NCBI GenBank assembly: GCA_003864495.1
Contig: ML133502.1
Span: forward strand, 1,798,001-1,862,000
Origin: Nemopilema nomurai
Lineage: Eukaryota > Cnidaria > Scyphozoa > Rhizostomeae > Rhizostomatidae
Length of the DNA: 64,000 bases
Reading direction: 5' to 3'
In this document: positions 26,601 to 33,765 of the stretch, in pieces
Layout of the letters: each line of letters starts with the position of its first letter
Position numbering within the stretch: position 1 is the stretch's first letter
The notes under the pieces: generated by a model
The model's database searches: none
Seen by the model: the letters and a program-made list of their open reading frames with translations, nothing else
What the model was told of the DNA's origin: nothing
Made by a program: the position numbers and the translations under genes

Positions 26601-29600
26601 AACCCCAGGGAATCGCAACTGTTTAGTATGATCAAAGCCAGCTAACCAGCAATTCTCCAAACTTTCTTTCCTCATATCATAACATGCCCCAAAAATTCCA
26701 ATTGCCGCCGCTTTCTAACTGTTGGCATCAGTTTTCTTTCAGTTCCTCAGTTCCAGATTTCTTTAGAACTTTCTTTAGTTTACTAGATGTGCTTAATTAT
26801 CCATATTGGCAGTTATTTTTGTTTGGCAATCTGTCTGCATGGTTCATATCTCGATGCAGGGAACTTTACAAACCAGGGAGAGGGCCTAACGCCAAGAGAG
26901 TGCATTGGTAAATGCTGCGAAAAGAAATCTTGCGACTTGGCCTTTATGTTCGCTGATCTGTGCTATTCCGTCGAATGCAAAAATGAACAGGATTGCCAAG
27001 CAGTTGTCGCCAAACCTTCCCGCTTGGATCCAAAGATCTCCTTTGTCAGCAGGAATAAGTTGGCCTTTGAAGGTAAGCTGACTTCCAGACCCTTAAATGT
27101 AACAATGCATGAATATTCAGCGTGATTTTCAAATCTAAAGAATTTGAAATAAAATGAAATGAAATCTTACTTTTAACGAAACGGAGATCCTTTCGCAGCC
27201 TGAGATGAGTGTTATTAGGACATATATCCCATCAAATGCCAGGTACTTTGTGCAATCAGGTTTCGGAAAAAAAGGTTTCAGTTTTCTTCAGTTTTTTGCA
27301 ACATTACCGGTGAATCAAATCGCAAACTGTTAATAGAACTGTATCATTTTAAACATTTTTATTGTTTACCTGTCAACCAAGCGGCATATGTCGGCACTTA
27401 TGGTGCACTTGGTTCTTCCAAATGATGCCTCTACGAGACCATTTATGCCTTAATTAAATGATGACAGTGTTATGAAAAAGTTATTCACAAACTTAAACAG
27501 TTATATTGAAATAATAAAAGGTGCAAATACATTTGTTTCACTGAAAAAAAATTGAAGCCCCTACAGAGACTCGAACTCTGGACCCCTGGTTTACAAGACC
27601 AGTGCTCTAACCACTGAGCTATAGAGGCTGACGCTTGCGTGTGGTGGTTAAATGCGATGTAATCACTTTAAATGAGCAGCCGGTTAATTTCAAAGTATTC
27701 TTGACCTACTCTACACACAGATTCGGTCAATATCGCAAACTGAACCAGTTTATACTAGTTATTTGGGTTTGTTTGTGAATTCCTGCAATGAAGCTTAACC
27801 ATAAGTTGAAAAGGTCTTGTGTAATGAAAGTTTTCTACTTTGTAAAGTGTGTATGAACGAGTCTATAAATGAGTTTATAAATTAATTTTATTCTTCCGAA
27901 TGGGTAGCTAATTTTCCTTTGTATATAGGCTAAGGCTTGGTCATTCAAAGTTGATAAATATAAATATATATGTATATTGAATGTAAATACTTATATATAT
28001 AAATATATTTATATGATTATCGTAATTCATAACATGGAAGAAATTTAATAGCTACTTCACACTAAGAAAATTGCTCAATCCTTCGAGTTAGATATCGCAC
28101 GTCCAACAAGATTTTACTTCTGAATTCTTATGGTAGGGTGCTACCTCAATGACCCTAGCTTTTTGATAAATTTGCACCACGGATTGCACTCTTTTAATAT
28201 CCAGGTGACATTGGTGGCTAATTTCAACAACAGTTGCTCGATGATAAATTGGTTTCTTATTTTCTCAGGGGGTACCATGTTTGATGTCAGTTCGACCGTG
28301 GACGAAGACGAGAAGAACATATGCGATGAGGCAAAACTAACGCAGAGTCCGATTATGAACAACAGAACACTCGCTGGGGGCCTGAAAGCCGGGAATTTCA
28401 CTTACCTAGGAAGAACATTGTAAGTCACTCAGTTCGCCTTGAATCGCTTGAAGACATGGAATTATAAGGGCGAATGTTAACTGATATTGCTGGCATTTCA
28501 GAAGAACTCTGTTTCTTTATCGAAGAAGCGTTTATTTAATTTACCTGGTTATTCCTTTTAAGCTCAGCAAATCTCAGTACACACATTTTTGCTTTGATGG
28601 TTTATTGTAACCGCGTTGGGGTCAGCCTCCTTACACCCCAATGGGAAAGGGATCTGCGTTATGGAAAATTCAAATGAAATGAATTTGAATGTCGGTAGCA
28701 AACTAGCTTGTTTAACATGACTGGGAATGGGTGGGAATTGATTTTTTTGATGCGGAGGAGCCTCTCTAATGCTGGTGAAACAGCTGCTTTTCATAACAAC
28801 TGGCACTAACAAAAAGGGATCGATTATTTGTAACAAACGCCCAGAAACGATACTTTGGCTGGGCCATTGAATTGCTCATGCCAAAATATAGACAGTACTG
28901 GGCATACAAAAGCATCTCTTTTTAACACGTGGTGGCCTGAGAGAATCTTCAGTTTGATAATCTCTGCTTAAAGTCTTCGAATACTTGCTCTATTTTACGC
29001 ATTGCACCAGGTGCCAAATCCCCTCGAGCAATGTTGTGTAGCGCAAAAGTGAATAATCCTGAAAACAAAAGTGAAGAATTCTTATATACCTATGGCCTTC
29101 CCCTAACGATGCAATGTTGTTTTAAGAGGGCAAGGAGGTTGCAGCTTCCAAGGAGAGACGGAATTAGAACGGGGATCGCAAAATTACAATAATCTCACGG
29201 TGACAAAGATTGTAGCTTAAAGTTGAATCGCTAAATATTGCCTTGCATTGAGTCTGAGAAGCATACCACCCTTATCGAAGATGTATCCTTCCTTCCTTTT
29301 TGCAGAAACATGAAGGAATGTCTTGGTAAATGTTGTGGTTCCAGAAAATGTGACGTTGCCTACAGAATTGACAATGACTGCTTTTCGGTCAAGTGCTTTT
29401 CTCCTGATTTATGCAAAGTGTCCGAAGCACCTGCGAAAAATGGGTTTGTACAAATCGCCACGTTAACCCCGGTCGACAAACACAAGCTCAACACAAGTAC
29501 GTATCATCCTCTTCGTCCAATTCCTTTTGTGTTAGCATTTTGCCTTATTTGTTGTATTTAGCTTTCAATGGTTGAAGCTTTCAATCAACTTGACTTCAAA

Positions 29601-30400
29601 CTTGTTCTTGCCCTTATTTTTTCTCGTAAATCAACTTTCTACAATATACTCCAGTATCTCAGTTAAGCTTTTAAGAATCTGTACTCAAGCATCAAATCAC
29701 TTTCTATACCCACTCGCTGTGTGTTATAATGTCTCTTCCGTTTCATTTTGTTACTATGTTTGGGGCCAAGGCATACTGAATACACAATTGCATGGAGTAG
29801 CAAACCATGTGTTTTTGTCGCCGTAGGGTCGGTTGCTGTGTATGTGATGCTGGGATCTGTGATTTTCACTGTCATTATCAGTGGTATTGGCATGGCCCTT
29901 TGTGGCTGGATGAAAAGGTATGTGTTTAGAATACCCTCTCATCGTGATGGCAACCTGAAATGCCGCTGGGTTGGCGCTACTTGCATCTATCACTGTTTCG
30001 ATGAACTCGTCTAAGTACAGCTACGCTAGTTGAATCTCACAGCGATAGGAAATAATGAAGAAGATGTTTCTGTGAACAAGTGCTTTGCGGTACAAAACTT
30101 CACAATAGCCAGAAATAGCGAAACCAGTTTTTGCATACTAAAAGTACTTATTCGTCCGAATCTCTTCAGAGTAGGAAAACGCTATTTCTAGCTTTTTGAA
30201 GATGTTTTTCTAGAGATTCATCTAAGGTTCAAACACGTTTTTTTATCATGCACTATCTTTTGTTTATCGCAAATAGCGATTCGGCCATGTTGATGATTGT
30301 TTGCAGACCTCCATATTGTAAACTTCTTTTTGCATTTCATAGCAAGCGAATGAAGTCGCAACACCAGCAGACAGATTCCACCCCACTCCCCGACAGGTGA
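6596..30400 (+). CDS. Giant multi-module transmembrane protein (MANSC / F5-8C / LamG / CUB / WSC-like), gene span
   Basis: One gene assembled from about 29 exons whose donor and acceptor phases agree throughout. Exons: 6596-6907, 7187-9849, 10270-10386, 10617-10819, 11025-11172, 11403-11828, 12025-12300, 12723-13046, 13336-13480, 13832-13983, 14150-14566, 15233-15565, 15996-16160, 16503-16643, 16991-17278, 17390-18166, 18375-18683, 19027-19368, 20070-20219, 21887-22087, 23574-23636, 24185-24499, 25001-25216, 26320-26397, 26860-27072, 28269-28419, 29306-29496, 29827-29917, 30343-30400. The product is a type I membrane protein of about 3,090 residues. MANSC, F5/8C, LamG and CUB are extracellular binding folds and no catalytic domain is visible. 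Its ligand is unknown; adhesion or pattern recognition is inference. Almost all introns are phase 1, as in shuffled ectodomain genes. The start codon and signal peptide are not located. Further small exons could lie in 20220-21886 or 22088-23573. A frameshift at about 8564 breaks the second exon. Confidence 0.85.
7187..9849 (+). CDS. Exon: long Ser/Thr-rich mucin-like stalk, with apparent frameshift
   Basis: A single exon of about 2.66 kb encodes roughly 890 residues rich in Ser, Thr, Pro, Ala and Asn, with many NxS/T sites and a Tyr/Pro patch near its start. This is typical of an extended glycosylated stalk. The acceptor is CTCGTTTCAG and the donor is GATG/GTATGT. The first part reads in one frame to a stop at 8638-8640. 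From 8565 the next frame is open to the donor with the same composition. One added A in the GAAATG run at about 8563-8566 would make the exon continuous, so a one-base deletion (real or an assembly error) is the simplest reading. The C-terminal end is strongly basic. Confidence 0.8.
10270..11172 (+). CDS. Exons: F5/8 type C (discoidin) domain
   Basis: Three exons (10270-10386, 10617-10819, 11025-11172) encode a domain of about 156 residues. It opens with GCNEPLGLSNG, has a WC-x-D run, a YLQVDF strand, an SLDG-x-W core, and closes with TRFVRILPMAW and CTRVEFY, all hallmarks of discoidin domains. Such domains usually bind glycans, phospholipid or collagen. The introns are phase 1, then 0, then 1, so the whole domain is a symmetric 1-1 unit. 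Confidence 0.92.
11403..12300 (+). CDS. Exons: LamG-like (concanavalin fold) domain
   Basis: Two exons (11403-11828 and 12025-12300) encode about 234 residues with the LamG jellyroll pattern: ISVWIRMD, IFDT, a WNHLVASYD strand, KIYVNG, a GRVGLGRH strand, and the DIDEFRIYN-AI ending. It follows the F5/8C domain directly. The donor at 12300 (TATT/GTAAGT) lies 20 bases before the telomeric array. Confidence 0.92.
12320..12582 (+). repeat. Interstitial (TTAGGG)n array inside an intron
   Basis: A perfect run of about 43.8 TTAGGG units with no interruptions. It sits in the 422-bp intron between the LamG and CUB exons, starting 20 bases after the splice donor. The G-rich strand is the transcribed sense. 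Open frames reading LG on one strand and LT on the other are artefacts. Confidence 0.98.
12723..13046 (+). CDS. Exon: CUB domain
   Basis: A single phase 1-1 exon encodes about 108 residues. Typical CUB features are the opening YCGSVLTAERGML, a TPDYPS-x4-GPVECIWEV strand with the second Cys, the acidic DVKEFDI segment, the C-x-ASRLEIRD strand, GSYCGG and the closing MTVKFTSTGS. The Asp residues fit a calcium-type CUB. It is followed by MANSC units. Confidence 0.93.
13336..13983 (+). CDS. Exons: MANSC domain 2
   Basis: Two exons (13336-13480 and 13832-13983) are joined in phase 2 between the DMRACQER segment and the CC pair. The module shows the repeat signature used throughout this gene: Cys, NVTLVGG, AGTFTDLGH, DM-x2-C, RCC, C-x-IAFMI, a CYGVRC pair and a last Cys, eight cysteines in all. 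MANSC domains occur in HAI-1, LRP11 and KIAA0319. This copy is split by an intron where others are not. Confidence 0.88.
14150..14566 (+). CDS. Exon: MANSC domain 3
   Basis: A phase 1-1 exon has an Ala/Lys-rich linker and then a complete MANSC unit (NVTMVKG, AGNFTSRG, KCCEDLSCDAAFM, CFTIKC) with all eight cysteines. The acceptor is TAACCTCTAG and the donor AAAG/GTATTC. Confidence 0.9.
15233..15565 (+). CDS. Exon: MANSC domain 4
   Basis: A phase 1-1 exon with one complete eight-Cys MANSC unit (NVTLRDGISSGEF, DDCVKHCCGDDNC, CFTVKC). The acceptor is TCTTTTTGCAG and the donor GAAG/GTAAGC. Confidence 0.9.
15996..16643 (+). CDS. Exons: WSC-like cysteine module 1
   Basis: Two exons (15996-16160, 16503-16643), phase 1 throughout, encode about 102 residues: YNGCWRD at the start, a central DCATVS helix, then VFAIQNGGACF, a YKRYGPS-x2-C stretch and a GGxFANSVY ending. 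GCWRD and VFAxQxGxxCF resemble WSC/PAN-like carbohydrate-binding modules, but the YGPS-C-GG-ANxVY tail differs from classical WSC, so the family name is tentative. Confidence 0.75.
16991..17278 (+). CDS. Exon: WSC-like cysteine module 2
   Basis: A second copy of the same module in one phase 1-1 exon: GCWADL, DVCALVARR, VFALQKGGQCF, AYKRYGPS, GLGGQMANDVY. The intron that splits copy 1 is absent here. Tandem duplication is clear, since the last 45 residues of the two copies are very similar. Confidence 0.78.
17390..18166 (+). CDS. Exon: poly-Thr linker plus MANSC domain 5 (two Cys missing)
   Basis: A 777-bp phase 1-1 exon. The first half codes a Thr/Ala-rich, probably O-glycosylated linker built on an ACA/ACG microsatellite. 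The second half codes a MANSC unit (NVTLAAGINSG, DDCVKACGQ, NCDVAFKL, CFGITC). This copy lacks the first Cys (Ala in its place) and has CG where the others have CC, leaving six cysteines. An alternative donor at 18129/18130 would be phase 0 and is less likely. Confidence 0.88.
18375..18683 (+). CDS. Exon: MANSC domain 6
   Basis: A phase 1-1 exon holding a full eight-Cys unit (NVTLVDGIGAGNFTDLGH, DDCISRCC, CELAFRI, CYGVTC). The acceptor is TGCCTGATAG and the donor AAAG/GTCAGT. Confidence 0.9.
19027..19368 (+). CDS. Exon: MANSC domain 7
   Basis: A phase 1-1 exon with a full eight-Cys unit (NMTLIGGISAGEFTDHG, EECMGYCC, CDLAFMI, CYGVRC). It is closest by eye to domain 6, suggesting local duplication. 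Confidence 0.9.
20070..20219 (+). CDS. Exon: Ser/Asn/Gly-rich linker
   Basis: A 150-bp phase 1-1 exon between CCTCTGGAAG and GATG/GTACGC. It encodes 50 hydrophilic residues with NxS sites and no fold that I recognise. Support is the splice sites and phase. Confidence 0.65.
21887..22087 (+). CDS. Exon: linker ending in a Thr-rich stretch
   Basis: A 201-bp phase 1-1 exon (TTTATGATCAG acceptor, CCAG/GTAACC donor) encoding 67 residues that end in Thr/Asn-rich sequence like the linker before MANSC 5. Confidence 0.65.
23574..23636 (+). CDS. Exon: small Ser/Thr linker
   Basis: A 63-bp phase 1-1 exon (TTCAATTCTACAG acceptor, TTTG/GTAAGT donor) encoding 21 Ser/Thr-rich residues. It is short, so moderate confidence. 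Confidence 0.55.
24185..24499 (+). CDS. Exon: MANSC domain 8 (one Cys missing)
   Basis: A phase 1-1 exon with one MANSC unit (YNATLKMGMHSGLF, DDCIERCC, CFAVKC). The Cys before the AF motif is replaced by Ala (SSNADVAFM), leaving an odd number of cysteines. The acceptor is TAATTTTGCAG and the donor AATG/GTATGT. Confidence 0.88.
25001..25216 (+). CDS. Exon: acidic linker with two possible donors
   Basis: The exon starts after CTTATTGACAG. Two donors, CCAG/GTAATC after 25168 and AGGG/GTAAAT after 25216, are both phase 1 and both keep the frame, so a 48-nt alternative segment is possible. It encodes Asp/Asn-rich sequence with NxS/T sites. Confidence 0.6.
26320..27072 (+). CDS. Exons: MANSC domain 9
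   Basis: Two exons (26320-26397 and 26860-27072) are joined in phase 1 inside the HAG-NFT motif, unlike any other copy. The joined unit has all eight cysteines (NVTLKGGIHAG, RECIGKCC, CDLAFMF, CYSVEC). An alternative acceptor at 26316 would add one Ala. Confidence 0.85.
27557..27628 (-). tRNA. tRNA-Thr(UGU): tRNA-Thr (anticodon UGU)
   Basis: A 72-nt minus-strand cloverleaf. The acceptor stem GCCTCTA pairs with TAGGGGC, the D arm contains TAGCTCAGTGGTTAGAGCA, the anticodon stem CTGGT/ACCAG encloses CTTGTAA, and the T arm has the GTTCGAGTC box B. A run of Ts follows the 3' end, as expected for Pol III. It lies antisense inside the intron between MANSC 9 and 10. Confidence 0.95.
27954..28016. 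repeat. AT microsatellite
   Basis: An imperfect (TA)n / ATAAATAT stretch in an intron. Confidence 0.7.
28269..29496 (+). CDS. Exons: MANSC domain 10
   Basis: Two exons (28269-28419 and 29306-29496) are joined in phase 2 just before MKECLGKCC, close to where domain 2 is split. The unit is complete (AGGLKAGNFTYLG, CDVAYRI, CFSVKC). A short juxtamembrane stretch follows. Confidence 0.87.
29827..29917 (+). CDS. Exon: transmembrane helix
   Basis: The exon follows TGTCGCCGTAG and ends AAAAG/GTATGT (phase 2). It encodes about 23 hydrophobic residues (VYVMLGSVIFTVIISGIGMA) followed by LCGWMKR, a single-pass helix with basic stop-transfer residues on the cytoplasmic side. Gly-x3-Gly spacing could support helix packing. 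Confidence 0.85.
30343..30400 (+). CDS. Exon: short cytoplasmic tail and stop
   Basis: After GCATTTCATAG the frame reads SKRMKSQHQQTDSTPLPDR and stops at TGA 30398-30400. The stop overlaps a possible donor (ACAG/GTGACG after 30395), so splicing to a further tail exon cannot be excluded. As read, the tail is only about 20 residues and carries no signalling motif. Confidence 0.55.
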
Positions 30401-30515
30401 CGGCAGTAAATCAGGTAATTGGAGGTCAACAGCCTCATGAAGCTTTGAAATCGTGCCACCGAAAAGCAGTTACCCCCAATTCTGTTCAATTTGCTTGCCA
30501 ACCATACTCGCATGT

Positions 30516-30650
30516 GGTCCCAATAGATTCGTATGGTCCCAGTAGCTCCGTTTGGTCCTAGTAGCTCCGTATGATCCCAATAGATTCGTATGGTCCCAAT
30601 AGTCTCGTATGGTCCCAGTAGCTCCGTACGGTCCCAATAGATTCGCATGG
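30516..30650. repeat. 19-bp minisatellite, about 7 copies
   Basis: Copies alternate between GGTCCCAATAGATTCGTAT and GGTCCCAGTAGCTCCGTAT. The variants interleave, suggesting a higher-order unit. Confidence 0.88.
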
Positions 30651-31873
30651 CCCACGAATGGCAGGTAATCCTGTTTACGTTTCCTCTGCTGGTACCAGTT
30701 TTTCGTCTAGTCATATTATCCAACATTTCAAACAATTTACTTAATTTCATTAATGAGGTCGAATATTTCAGAAATTTACATGCATAATTGAGACATGCCC
30801 CGTGTTGAGTTGACAGTTTCCCGTTGGCATCAGCACCAAGTATTCTTTCATCACCAATGTGCTGAAGAGTCTCTTTCAGGGTAGCCTCACAGCAGAGCTT
30901 TTCACTAGATTGAGGTCTACTGAAGAGGAAAGGCCTGTCCTTTCTAGACTTTTGAAGGAATGCTACCAAGAAACTCGTTTGACAAGATTGACAGGGGCTC
31001 CTTGTCAAAAGCATCCATCGTCCTTTTTGCAGGATTTGTGTTGTCGACTGATCGATCTTTATGCAGCCTTCAACCTGACATTTATCTCTATTTTGATTTC
31101 TTGCAAGCAGATAGTTGAAGCCATCTCTCAATTTGTTTGCATTAACGAACGCAAATAATTAATTCAATGTTGAATAACAAGTGACATTGGCAGGCATGCC
31201 AGATTTAGTCTTTGAATACTTCGATTGTTTGAAAATTCTCAAAATATATTGCGATATGCGATTCATAGAAGAGTTATATAGAGACAGTGTTATATGAAGG
31301 CCTAGGCAGATAAAGAAGACCCGAAAGACCGAATCATCTGGAATGTAAATAACAAAGAGTTTGCTTTCCCATCAGGTTTGCCAAATAAGATCACTCGTTG
31401 GAGACATGATTATTGGAGATGTAAAAATTCGAAGATAGCCATTGGAGGGGTCTCCCCCACGATCAGGGGGTGACTGCTGCTGACTTTAGTTAGCACTTGA
31501 ATCACCAGTCTCATCTTCTAAGAAAGTATCGTGCAATGCTATCTTGCCCCCTGCAAGAAGCTAGCCAGCATCAGATGCTACCCCCATTGCTCGGTGTTAC
31601 GGGGGCTAGATGCGAACTGGTGCACCAGAGGTCTTGGATCTCCAACGTATCCAGCAACCGGATCGGATGCAGGACACAGGATCGGTGCATGACACAGTTC
31701 AAGCAATGAAAACAATCCGTAATGGTATTTTTTGTGCTACCTTTTTGAAAAGTTTATTTTTGGAGCGTAGTTCCAGTCCTAATAAACGTTGTAGTTAATT
31801 TAAACTGAGAGTGTACTAACATGACGACTTTGCTATTTTTGCAATTACGTGAGACTCAAACAAAGCATCGTCT

Positions 31874-31934
31874 TGCGTGTGCTTTTGCGCGTGCTTTTGC
31901 GCGTGCTTTTGCGCGTGCTTTTGCGCGTGCGTTT
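31874..31934. repeat. 12-bp minisatellite, about 5 copies
   Basis: Direct copies of GCGTGCTTTTGC. CpG-rich against an AT-rich background. It yields a spurious Ala-Lys-Ala-Arg repeat on the minus strand. Confidence 0.9.
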
Positions 31935-33312
31935 GAGTCATGCGTAACTATGTATACCGCTTCATTTGCCCAAATTAGCCCAGGATAACATGACGGTCGA
32001 AAGCCACTAGGGCGTTCCAAACCCCCTTTGCGTAGTACGTTTCTAGTTACCCAGATAGCCCGCTTCACCAAGTATGGTCTATGTTGGCCAATCGCAACAC
32101 CCATGTTGTTTACTCTTGGGATTTAGAGTATGTGCATCCTTGCTTTAATTTAAAAACCTTTTCTGTGGCATCCAAGCATGGTCTGTTGGTTTTAAACAAA
32201 GAGCTTTTTTGTACCATCGAAATCATCTGAGGTGCTAGGTAGCTTAGGGCTTGCTTGCACATCACTGTTGGATTTAATGTTATCGACTGTCTTACTTTAT
32301 GTAAGTAAGTAACTCGACAAGTTTTTTCTACGAACATTTGACAAAGTTGAGTCTTAACAATGCTTTGTTTTGTACTTTCCACCGCAGAATTTATTGTTGA
32401 CAAGCATGTATTTCATGGAGACTTCGCCCAATAGGTCCTTTTAGCCGAAATATAACTTTTCGTCCTGTTTACAGTCATACAGTGCAAGGCGCTATATGCA
32501 AACATCGCTACTCAAGCTAACACTCGATACTAAGTAAGCTTGTGAAATGATAACCATCACCATTATGATTTTATGTAAAAGTTCTTCAAATGTCCTAAAT
32601 GCTTTTGTTGTCTTGTTTGGCGCCCTACTAGGATTTGTGACAAGCATAATTTGAAAGATAATTAAGGAGAAATGAAGATAGACACAGGAGACGAAGAGTT
32701 ATATTTCTGACTTGTCAATTTGACGCAGGCATTAGCTACAAGTTTTGTAAATAGTTGTAAGCATGGTATTCGTTTGTATTATATGACCGACAAACGTCTA
32801 TGTTTATAAAATGACTTTATCTTTTGATTAGTTCAGTTGTACTTAATATTCTCACTCCTCTCTTTGCTTAAATGTTTGAAAATATGTAACAATACAAAGA
32901 GACATAGCATTTGGGTCGCAGGTGGTAGAAACTGGTCCACGTCTACGCGGAGTGTACCGATCTATCATCTGGTCACTCATTAAGAACTCAAAACATTGAA
33001 CAGTTCTTGCGATTCCTAAGATGTTGAATAGGTTACAAATATATTGGATGACTTAGAACGCAAGGAATTGTCAACAAAGCGCCTTTAAAGTGCCGTTAAT
33101 GATCGGCACCTAGTGCCATGAGTCGCTCTTAAACGAACCTTCTGGCACACGATGGCACTCTCCGACATGTGACAGCATTCGCGAGGATATTTAACTACTC
33201 TCCAATATATAAGATTTGCCCTGCAAAACAGGATGGTTCCAACAGTCAAGTGTTATGAATACATCAAATATTGGTGGCCAAATTATGTCTTTGTAGGCAG
33301 CAGTTGACCATT

Positions 33313-33765
33313 TCACCAATAACCACCTCGCCTGTCTTTTGTCCACCGAGAAGTAAAGCGGAGTGCAAGCCGTTTGCCGGAAATTCTAGCTGCAGACCTT
33401 GCTAAAAAATACTTCCTGAGAAGTTTCATTGTGAAATTGTTAACGTCTCTTTCAATTTCTTTAACCATTAGGTCTGCATTCATCAGTTTTTCTCTTTCCT
33501 GGTACATCGTTGTTCTTAACATCTTCTTGCGCAATAACCTTTTGACACGCTCCAAGCTTTGCCTAAGTTTGCGTGCATAGCCCAGGCTAGCTTGCGTGGA
33601 GTCATGCTCGGAAGCAAGAGACACCTCCATCGCACAGCCAGCAGCAAATTTTTTGCATTCGATGTCCTGCCTTTTGAAAACATACATCTCCATCATCAGG
33701 AACAAGAAAGCTGCTATCGAAAAGGACAGTAGAAGACTCCATTTGTGTGCTGCATCGGAATCCAT
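33313..33765 (-). CDS. Candidate membrane-anchored coiled-coil protein, 150 aa
   Basis: An ATG-initiated minus-strand open frame with ordered features: a short polar N terminus (MDSDAAHKWS), one hydrophobic helix of about 20 residues (about 10-29), two cysteines around residues 37-44, then about 90 residues rich in Lys, Arg, Leu and Glu with heptad-like spacing, ending basic. This is the layout of a type II membrane protein or the first exon of a larger one; a donor-like GAG/GTGGTT lies close to the stop. I do not recognise the family. It is longer and better ordered than chance frames nearby. Confidence 0.45.
   Translation of the reverse strand: MDSDAAHKWSLLLSFSIAAFLFLMMEMYVFKRQDIECKKFAAGCAMEVSLASEHDSTQASLGYARKLRQSLERVKRLLRKKMLRTTMYQEREKLMNADLMVKEIERDVNNFTMKLLRKYFLARSAARISGKRLALRFTSRWTKDRRGGYW

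Larger units (their letters stand above)
30401..33312. other. Intergenic / possible 3' UTR, no supported gene
   Basis: The next clear AATAAA after the putative stop of the large gene is at 31781-31786, so part of this could be 3' UTR. It also holds a 19-bp and a 12-bp minisatellite. A 264-codon minus-strand open frame (30337-31131) runs through the 19-bp array, lacks recognisable motifs, and I do not call it. Confidence 0.5.
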
